Source: Caballeronia sp. TF1N1 (lineage in GTDB: Bacteria; Pseudomonadota; Gammaproteobacteria; Burkholderiales; Burkholderiaceae). Taken from it: a stretch of DNA of 64,000 nucleotides. A model generated the notes under the pieces. It worked only from the letters and a program-made list of their open reading frames with translations, did no database searches and was not told where the DNA came from. Shown here in pieces: positions 58,630-64,000 of this stretch (its first letter is position 1; each line of letters begins with the position of its first letter). The position numbers were made by a program, and so were the translations under genes. The stretch lies in NCBI RefSeq assembly GCF_022878925.1, contig NZ_CP084629.1, positions 558,001-622,000 of the forward strand, in the 5' to 3' direction.

Positions 58630-58761
58630 TTAGAGCGTGGTCCCATCAAGCGTCAACTTGTCGTTCGGGAGCGATTCGTGCATCCACGGCACGCGTAGCG
58701 AATGGATGGAAAGCACGTAGAGCATCGCATGCTCGTCGTACGAATAATCAAAATCAAACAT
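58630..58761 (-). CDS. Possible 43-residue small protein
   Basis: An open frame with ATG at 58761 and TAA at 58630-58632, starting MFDFDYSYDEHAMLYVLSIH. After the first eight codons most third positions are G or C, as in real genes here. There is no clear ribosome site and no family is recognised. It lies just upstream of the SDR on the same strand and could equally be chance. Confidence 0.25.
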   Translation of the reverse strand: MFDFDYSYDEHAMLYVLSIHSLRVPWMHESLPNDKLTLDGTTL

Positions 58762-58804
58762 ACGAGGCGTCAATGGCTGCACAAAGCCCAAGGAGAAGAG
58801 ACGA

Positions 58805-59410
58805 ATGCGACTTCGTACGATGGGGAATGACACCCTCAGCACGATACATCTGAAGGAACGAGCGCGAAGATCGAAGATTCGAGCGCTTGTCTTCGTCACG
58901 CTGACGTGCTGGCTCAATGCCGCATTCCCGGCGGCGCAAGAAAAAACGCATACGCACACACACGCGCACGAGCGCGCGCAGAAGCATGCGCGTCATAGCC
59001 AGGAAAACGTGAATGCGACAGCAAAAGCGGCAGCCGCGGAACCCGTGAATCTCGACCGCTCCGGCAAGGAACGCAAGGGCAAGGCTTCGTATTACGGCCG
59101 AAACTTCTACAAGAAGAAAATGGCCGACGGTACGCCGATGAATCCGCAATCCAATTCGGCGGCAAGCAAGACGCTTCCGCTCGGTACGAAAGCGCGCGTG
59201 ACGAATCTGGAGAACGGCAATAGCGACGTAGTCGAGATCAGGGATCGCGGTCCTTACGTGAAAGACCGGATCGTGGATGTATCGCCGAAAACCGCCGATA
59301 AGCTCGGCTTGAAGGAAAACGGCACCGCGCCCGTCGAAGTCAAACCCGTGGAAGTTCCACAGGCCGATGGTACGGTGAAGCCGGGCGCAGGCGCGACTTC
59401 CTCTAACTGA
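58805..59410 (+). CDS. rlpA: RlpA-like septal ring lytic transglycosylase (DPBB domain)
   Basis: A 201-residue exported protein. A hydrophobic segment (about 26-43) acts as signal peptide, followed by a His/Thr-rich linker with THTHTHAHERAQKHARH. The double-psi beta-barrel starts at KGKASYYGRNFYKKKMADGT and includes LPLGTKARVTNLENGNSDVV and IRDRGPYVKDRIVDVSPKTA, the RlpA signature with the catalytic-type aspartate. RlpA relatives cleave naked glycan strands at the septum. Lacks a SPOR domain. No lipobox Cys is obvious. AAGGAG is 9 bp before the ATG. Confidence 0.85.
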   Translation: MRLRTMGNDTLSTIHLKERARRSKIRALVFVTLTCWLNAAFPAAQEKTHTHTHAHERAQKHARHSQENVNATAKAAAAEPVNLDRSGKERKGKASYYGRNFYKKKMADGTPMNPQSNSAASKTLPLGTKARVTNLENGNSDVVEIRDRGPYVKDRIVDVSPKTADKLGLKENGTAPVEVKPVEVPQADGTVKPGAGATSSN

Positions 59411-59414
59411 ACCG

Positions 59415-59448
59415 GCGCGCGATCATCGGCGTAATGAAGATCGCGCGC
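59415..59448. terminator. Stem-loop between rlpA-like and TonB-receptor genes
   Basis: GCGCGCGATC at 59415-59424 pairs perfectly with GATCGCGCGC at 59439-59448, 14-base loop, exactly in the gap between two convergent genes. A short A-run (AAAA) follows at 59457, so it may serve as terminator for the minus-strand transcript (U-run side) and possibly both. Confidence 0.5.
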
Positions 59449-59454
59449 GCGGCA

Positions 59455-61662
59455 TCAAAAGTCCGCAGTCACCGACATCAGCAACGTACGCGGTTTTCCC
59501 ATTGTCAGATAGGCGCCCGTCGTCGACGACCAGTACGATTTGTTCGTCACGTTTTCAACCGTGGCGCGCAGCGTCGTTACGTGCTTGAACACGGTCGTCG
59601 TATAGCGCGCGCCGAGATCGAAGCGGTCCCACGCGGGTATCGATAAATGGTTGGCCGCGTCCAGATACTGATTGCTCGTGTGGATCCACGCCGCGTTGAA
59701 CGTCAGGCCGGGCACCCAAGGCAGATCGTATTCGCCGCCCAAATTGAAGAGATAACTCGGCACACCAATGGGCCGATAACCATCGGTTGCGCCGCCGTTC
59801 GTATCGAGTTGCTTCGCGTTCAGCAACGTCGCGCCCGCGAGCACGCGCACGCCCTTGAGCGGTTCGCCATACACCGACATTTCGATTCCGCGATGCCGTT
59901 GCGTTCCGTTCGTGGCGAAGATGTTGCTCGTGCTGTCCGTGTACGCCGTGGGCTGCTCGATCTGGAACAGCGCGAGCTCCGCGCCAAACCGATTCGTGTC
60001 GTACTTCGTGCCCACTTCGTATTGCTTCGTGCGGTTCGGCGAGAGCGTCTGCCCGACATTGGCGGCACCGAACGGCGCCGTCTGTCCTGCCGCGAGCGAC
60101 TCGGCGCGATTCGCGAAGAGGGAGATCGTGTTGGTCGGCTTCACGACGAGACCGAAGATCGGCGTGTTGATCGACTGATCATAGGTGTTCGAGATCGCGT
60201 CCGTGCCGACCGTATAGTTGTTCTGATGCAGTTGCTGATGACGCGCGCCGATGGTGAAGAGCACGCGGTCGTTGAGAAAGCCGAGCGTATCGGATACTGC
60301 GAAACTGCGCGTGAGGATGCGGTCCGCGAGACCCGGATCGGAGAAACTGCCCGCGACGAAGCTCGTCGCCGCCGGTTCCGGCACGACGCCGCCGCCATAG
60401 AGCGTCGTCGGGAAGGGCCCGCTGAAGGCGAATGCCTCGCGGTCTTCGACGCTCGTGATGGCAAAACCCGCCGAGACGAGATGCGAGACCGGACCCGTCA
60501 CGAAGCGGCCGCGCACGCCGGCTTCGCCGGACAGCGCGTCGGTGGTGCGCAATACGTCGCCGCGCGTGCTCGTGGTGCCCGTGAGCGCGTTGAAGGTCGG
60601 TGACGAATACGTGCCGTCCTCGTGTGTGCGCCGGATGCCGCCACTGGCGTATGCGGTCCATCCAGGCAAGAAGTCGTATTCCGCGCGCGCGATGCCTACC
60701 GTGTCTTCCAGCGTGCTATGCGTCCACGGCTGCGCGAAGTTGTGCGTGGCGGACAGCGGCTCGGGCACCACGTCGCCCGTGACGGAAACCGTCGAGCGGC
60801 CCTGGTCGATGTTCTTGCGCTGATAAAGGAAATCGCCATACAGCCGCAGCTTGTCGCCGCGCCAGTCGAGCGAAACGGCGGTGGTCTGGTTATGGCGGAA
60901 CTCGTCGTCGATGCTGGTTTCGCCGCCGTCTATCGAGCCATTCACGCGAACGCCGAACTGTCCTTCGCTGCCGAAGCGCCGGCCTACGTCGACGTGCGTG
61001 CCGATCTGACCGGACGCGCTGCCATCGACGGTGACGCGCGTGAGCGGTTTATCGTCGGCGCGCTTGAGTTCGAGATTGATGCCGCCGCCGATTGCCGAGC
61101 CAGTCGGCGAGGCGCCGTTCAGGAACGCGTTGGCGCCTTTGAATACGTCGACGCGTTCCAATACATCAGGCGAGACGAGCTGACGCGGCGTGATGCCGTA
61201 CAGGCCGTTGAGCGAGATGTCGTCGCCGTTGAGCTGGAAGCCGCGAATCACGAATACTTCAGAGAAGTTGCCGAAGCCGTAGGCGGGACGAACGGCGGGA
61301 TCGTGCGCCAGCAGATCGCCGATGGTGCGCGCTTGCGAATCCTCGATCGCTTTCGCCGTATAACTCGTCATGCTGAACGGAACATCTATGAGCTTCTGAC
61401 TGCCCAGCACGCCGAACTGGGCGCCGCGCGCAACCTGTCCGCCCGCGTATGCGGGTTCGAAATCGCCGGGAAGCGTTTCGGCGACGCCGCGCACGTTTAC
61501 GGCGGGCAGCGCGGTGTCTGCATTGGCCGGCGATGCCTGCGGCTCCGTTTGCGCTCGTGCGGTGACACTTAAAGAGGCGGGCAACACGGCGCAGACAAAA
61601 AGTCGAAGAACCGCCGCATAAACTTTGCGAACGCGCGGGCGCGACAGAGCAGTTGCTGACAT
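59455..61662 (-). CDS. TonB-dependent siderophore receptor
   Basis: A 735-residue outer-membrane receptor. A signal peptide ends near SVTARAQ. The plug domain includes FSMTSYTAKAIEDSQARTIG, DLLAHDPAVRPAYGFGNFSE and RGFQLNGDDISLNGLYGI, followed by VERVDVFKGANAFLNGASPT. The barrel has the usual NxNIFATNG/ NVTNKSYW type strands and ends in phenylalanine (MSVTADF). The start at 61662 was chosen because it places the signal peptide at the N-terminus; an ATG at 61764 is in frame and would add 34 residues. A Fur-box-like dyad lies upstream. It imports a ferric siderophore, identity unknown. Confidence 0.9.
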   Translation of the reverse strand: MSATALSRPRVRKVYAAVLRLFVCAVLPASLSVTARAQTEPQASPANADTALPAVNVRGVAETLPGDFEPAYAGGQVARGAQFGVLGSQKLIDVPFSMTSYTAKAIEDSQARTIGDLLAHDPAVRPAYGFGNFSEVFVIRGFQLNGDDISLNGLYGITPRQLVSPDVLERVDVFKGANAFLNGASPTGSAIGGGINLELKRADDKPLTRVTVDGSASGQIGTHVDVGRRFGSEGQFGVRVNGSIDGGETSIDDEFRHNQTTAVSLDWRGDKLRLYGDFLYQRKNIDQGRSTVSVTGDVVPEPLSATHNFAQPWTHSTLEDTVGIARAEYDFLPGWTAYASGGIRRTHEDGTYSSPTFNALTGTTSTRGDVLRTTDALSGEAGVRGRFVTGPVSHLVSAGFAITSVEDREAFAFSGPFPTTLYGGGVVPEPAATSFVAGSFSDPGLADRILTRSFAVSDTLGFLNDRVLFTIGARHQQLHQNNYTVGTDAISNTYDQSINTPIFGLVVKPTNTISLFANRAESLAAGQTAPFGAANVGQTLSPNRTKQYEVGTKYDTNRFGAELALFQIEQPTAYTDSTSNIFATNGTQRHRGIEMSVYGEPLKGVRVLAGATLLNAKQLDTNGGATDGYRPIGVPSYLFNLGGEYDLPWVPGLTFNAAWIHTSNQYLDAANHLSIPAWDRFDLGARYTTTVFKHVTTLRATVENVTNKSYWSSTTGAYLTMGKPRTLLMSVTADF

Positions 61663-61785
61663 AGCGAAGAAAATCCGAAGGAGAACCGCTGTTAGAGGTG
61701 CTATGCGTTGCCACGTGTGGTGCTGAGAAGATGCGATGCGGTCGTCGCGAAAGGACGGATGCATGCGTGCTGCGATTCTAGTGAA

Positions 61786-61802
61786 ATGCGAACGATTCGC
61801 AT
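61786..61802. promoter_or_regulatory. Fur-box-like dyad upstream of the siderophore receptor
   Basis: ATGCGAA-CGA-TTCGCAT is a perfect 7-3-7 inverted repeat about 124 bp upstream of the chosen receptor start. GC-containing Fur boxes of this look precede iron-uptake genes in Burkholderiaceae, so Fur repression by iron is likely. Confidence 0.5.
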
Positions 61803-61887
61803 ATACGTTTTTTCAAGCGCGTCGAACGGTGTTGCAGGTCGACAACCGAAAGCGTTTGCGTCGATCGATCGGCAGATAGACGGTGTT

Positions 61888-62286
61888 TCAATCAACAGAG
61901 GATTGCTTCAGTCGCTCCATGCGCCATGCGACGAGCGCCTCGGCATTGCATGCAAGCTTCGTCATGCGCAGGCCGCACGTCCATGCGAGACGCGAGAGAA
62001 CGAAGGCATCCGCGTATGTCGTCAGACCGGCAAGGGGCACGCCGAGCGATGCATCCGGAAGCAAGCGTTCGTGCCATAGCAAGCCGGCATCGTTTCGCCA
62101 TGCAACGACGCGCGCACCGTTCAAGCTCGCGCGATGCGCAAACGCGCGGCTATCCGAGCAACGTTCATCGCATACGACGAGGAGACGCATGCATGCCGCC
62201 TTCGTATCGCCGATGCTTTCGATGGCCCACGCATACGCCGCCGCCAGGGATACGCCAGTCAAGAATTCGCGGCGGGCGGGTCTCAT
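61888..62286 (-). CDS. Small Tat-motif protein coupled to VAO-type flavo-oxidase
   Basis: A 132-residue protein. RPARREFLTGVSLAAAYAWA at residues 2-21 is a twin-arginine-type signal, so it is probably exported folded. The rest shows five cysteines but no CxxCH heme motif and no family I recognise. Its ATG at 62286 overlaps the stop of the flavo-oxidase gene (ATGA), so the two are co-translated. In p-cresol-methylhydroxylase systems the partner is a cytochrome c; here this non-cytochrome protein occupies that place. It may be a secretion or maturation partner. Confidence 0.7.
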   Translation of the reverse strand: MRPARREFLTGVSLAAAYAWAIESIGDTKAACMRLLVVCDERCSDSRAFAHRASLNGARVVAWRNDAGLLWHERLLPDASLGVPLAGLTTYADAFVLSRLAWTCGLRMTKLACNAEALVAWRMERLKQSSVD

Positions 62287-63854
62287 CGAGCATCCTTCGA
62301 CCAAGCGGCAGGCCAGATACCCTGCTTGCCGGGCGACAGAATGCCATTCGGATCGAGCGCGGTTTTCAGCGTGTTCGTGAGCCGCATCAACGCGTGATCG
62401 TTGAAGTCGTATTGCGAAGCCGCAAGGTCCATATACGCGAGATGCGTGCGATATTGGCCATAGCCGGCCTGGCCCGCATCCTCGATCAGCGTGCGCACCA
62501 GCGTGCCCGCAGCGTTTGTTCGAGCGCTGTCGTCGCGGTCGAAAATGGCCGCGAAGATGTGATGCATGTGCCGCCGTTCCGCCGTGAAGCCGCCGTAGTA
62601 ATCGAAGCCGAACTGTGCGGCGCGGTCACGCACCATCATGTATTGCTTGGTTGCATCGGCGCCGGTTGGCGGGCATATCGGCGAGAAGTCGACATGCGCG
62701 CCCGAACCGCCACGCCAGTTCAGCATGTTGAACGCATCGAGTCCGGGAATGCCGACCTGACTGCGATCGCCGCCGCCTGTCGGTTCATCGGATGCGTCGC
62801 GATAGGGCATGTCGAAGAGGCGTGCATCGGCAATCGATGCAAAGCGCCGATGGATGATGTCGCGCCGCACGTTGACCAGTTCGCGCGGTCCATAAAGACA
62901 GAAGCGCAGGTTCCAGCGGCCGATGTCGATGTCGCGCGCCATTGCGTCGATGGTCGCTTCGGGCATCGCACCGGGGCCGTCGTACCACCGCTTGCGTGTC
63001 GATACGCCCGCCGCCCAGCGCACCGCGCTTTCGATGACAGCGCTGCTCTGTATCGTGTCGTCCAGCTTCAATGGCCGCAGCGTTTCGACGATCCGTTCGA
63101 GGTCGGTATCGCGTTTGAAGGCATAGCGCGCGATCATGTAGCCCTCGGGCTCGGGCATGAGCCACACGCCGAGCTTGGTCACGATGCCCAGATTCGACTG
63201 CGCGAACATGGCGTCATAAGAAGGACCGAAGCCGGGCTTGAACACTTGCCAGTCGCGGCTCGCGTTCATGGCGCCCATCCCGGTGCGCACGACATCGCCG
63301 TTTGCAAGCACCACTTCCATGCCGCATTGCATCGCGGCGTGGTCGCCATACGGCGTCGTGCCGTAACCGCGCTCGAGCGTATTGCCGATGACGCTGCCCC
63401 AGCCCGCCGCCGGCGGATCGAGCCATAAACGCGTACCACGCGCCTTCAATTCACGATACAGGTCGTAGTAACTCACGCCGGGTTCGACGAGCGCATAAGC
63501 CAGTTTTTCGTCGATCTCGAGTATGCGGTTCATGCGTTGCAGATCGAGCACGACGCTGCCCGCAAGCCTTGGCGCCGCGCCGCCGTAAGCGAAGTTGCGT
63601 CCCGTCGATACGCTCCACAGCGGCACTTTGAATCGGTTGGCCACTTGCAGGACCGCGCGGATCTGCTCCACGCTCGATGGCATGACGACCGCTGACGCTT
63701 GCCACATGCGGGCATCGCCGGGAGCGAAAGGATCGAGATAAGCAGGCTGCGCCTCATTCGACGAAAGCACGGCGGCGCGGCCAACTATGTCGATGAACGC
63801 AGTCAGCGCGCTTTCAAAGTCGCGCGGAGGCGGCGTCGCCACCGCGCGCGTCAA
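62283..63854 (-). CDS. VAO/PCMH-family FAD-linked oxidase (vanillyl-alcohol oxidase / p-cresol methylhydroxylase-like)
   Basis: A flavoprotein of about 523 residues. The FAD-binding PF01565-type part has VVMPSSVEQIRAVLQVANRF, STGRNFAYGGAAPRLAGSV and WGSVIGNTLERGYGTTPYGD. The C-terminal FAD-linked part ends with YRTHLAYMDLAASQYDFNDH and LDPNGILSPGKQGIWPAAWS, very close to the 4-cresol dehydrogenase/vanillyl-alcohol oxidase pattern. Such enzymes oxidise para-substituted phenols. No own signal peptide is visible, so it may be exported with a partner. No ribosome site decides the start: TTG at 63854 overlaps the lipoprotein stop (TTGA), and a GTG at 63842 is an alternative. Confidence 0.82.
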   Translation of the reverse strand: MTRAVATPPPRDFESALTAFIDIVGRAAVLSSNEAQPAYLDPFAPGDARMWQASAVVMPSSVEQIRAVLQVANRFKVPLWSVSTGRNFAYGGAAPRLAGSVVLDLQRMNRILEIDEKLAYALVEPGVSYYDLYRELKARGTRLWLDPPAAGWGSVIGNTLERGYGTTPYGDHAAMQCGMEVVLANGDVVRTGMGAMNASRDWQVFKPGFGPSYDAMFAQSNLGIVTKLGVWLMPEPEGYMIARYAFKRDTDLERIVETLRPLKLDDTIQSSAVIESAVRWAAGVSTRKRWYDGPGAMPEATIDAMARDIDIGRWNLRFCLYGPRELVNVRRDIIHRRFASIADARLFDMPYRDASDEPTGGGDRSQVGIPGLDAFNMLNWRGGSGAHVDFSPICPPTGADATKQYMMVRDRAAQFGFDYYGGFTAERRHMHHIFAAIFDRDDSARTNAAGTLVRTLIEDAGQAGYGQYRTHLAYMDLAASQYDFNDHALMRLTNTLKTALDPNGILSPGKQGIWPAAWSKDAR

Positions 63855-63982
63855 TAGCCGCCGCTGCTGCCGCTGCTCGATGACGTGCCCGACGAGCTTG
63901 CACCGGCGCCGTCGGTCTGGCAGCCAGCGAGGGATAGGGCGAGCACGGCAAGCAATAGCGAAAACGCACGAACGAGTTTCAT
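63851..63982 (-). CDS. 43-residue lipoprotein upstream of the flavo-oxidase
   Basis: A small gene with ATG at 63982 and TGA at 63851-63853. The product starts MKLVRAFSLLLAVLALSLAG and then Cys21, a textbook lipobox (LAGC), followed by QTDGAGA and a Ser/Gly-rich tail ending in Tyr. CTGGAG 6 bp upstream is a good ribosome site. It overlaps the possible TTG start of the flavo-oxidase, so translation may be coupled. Function unknown; a membrane anchor or entericidin-like short lipoprotein are possible. Upstream promoter is beyond the window edge. Confidence 0.75.
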   Translation of the reverse strand: MKLVRAFSLLLAVLALSLAGCQTDGAGASSSGTSSSSGSSGGY

Positions 63983-64000
63983 GGGTCACTCCAGGTCGAA

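Noticed and set aside
61926..63428. 500-codon plus-strand frame opposite the flavo-oxidase
   Set aside because: Antisense to a strongly recognised VAO-type gene; its translation resembles no family.

Overview
The window looks like a chromosomal stretch of a Burkholderiaceae bacterium of the Paraburkholderia/Caballeronia/Burkholderia type. The DNA is GC-rich with strong G/C third-position preference. The gene content (many ABC importers, FCD-type GntR regulators, a MocR regulator, NodT-type efflux, VAO-type flavoenzymes) is typical of that family. The species call is inference. No rRNA, tRNA, CRISPR array or replication origin was seen.

Layout. (1) 1-6294: a plus-strand operon with a polar amino-acid ABC importer, a RidA imine hydrolase and two DadA-like FAD amino-acid oxidoreductases, behind a promoter flanked by two inverted copies of an 18-bp dyad. 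(2) 6318-11439: a LysR regulator divergent from a quinone-oxidoreductase gene that is split by a complete IS66-family element (8274-11351). The element has an 8-bp target duplication and carries a PRiA4_ORF3-type passenger gene. (3) 11661-17116: an MFS carrier, a DUF1275 membrane protein, a Gfo/Idh/MocA oxidoreductase, a DJ-1/PfpI protein and a MocR regulator. (4) 17132-25542: a GntR regulator divergent from a D-glutamate-cyclase-like gene, an Asp/Glu racemase-like gene, a signal-less binding protein, a full amino-acid ABC importer, a second RidA, a Hyi-like isomerase and a convergent GntR. (5) 24823-43450, minus strand: a large heterocycle/ureide-type catabolic island. It holds a PuuE-like deacetylase, an SDR, an epimerase, a Dpp-type importer, a hydantoinase, a hydantoin/allantoin racemase, an M20 hydrolase, an ATZ/TRZ-type amidohydrolase, a nitrilase-family amidase and an SsuABC-type importer. 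It is bracketed by two paralogous GntR regulators. (6) 44745-48971: a transglutaminase-like protein, an orphan receiver and two sensor kinases. (7) 48977-53997: an EmrA-EmrB-NodT efflux operon with a divergent TetR and a perfect 24-bp palindromic operator. (8) 54386-63982: a GGDEF-EAL protein, an SDR, an RlpA-like protein, a TonB-dependent siderophore receptor with a Fur-box-like site, and a three-gene cassette of a 43-residue lipoprotein, a VAO-type flavo-oxidase and a small Tat-motif protein.

How the genes fit together. Regions 1 and 4 both pair amino-acid importers with enzymes acting on D-amino acids or their imine products, which points to scavenging of D-amino acids. Region 5 supplies two importers and nearly every hydrolase needed to open and dismantle a cyclic ureide or related heterocycle. 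The substrate cannot be read from sequence. The remaining genes are stress, efflux, signalling and envelope functions.
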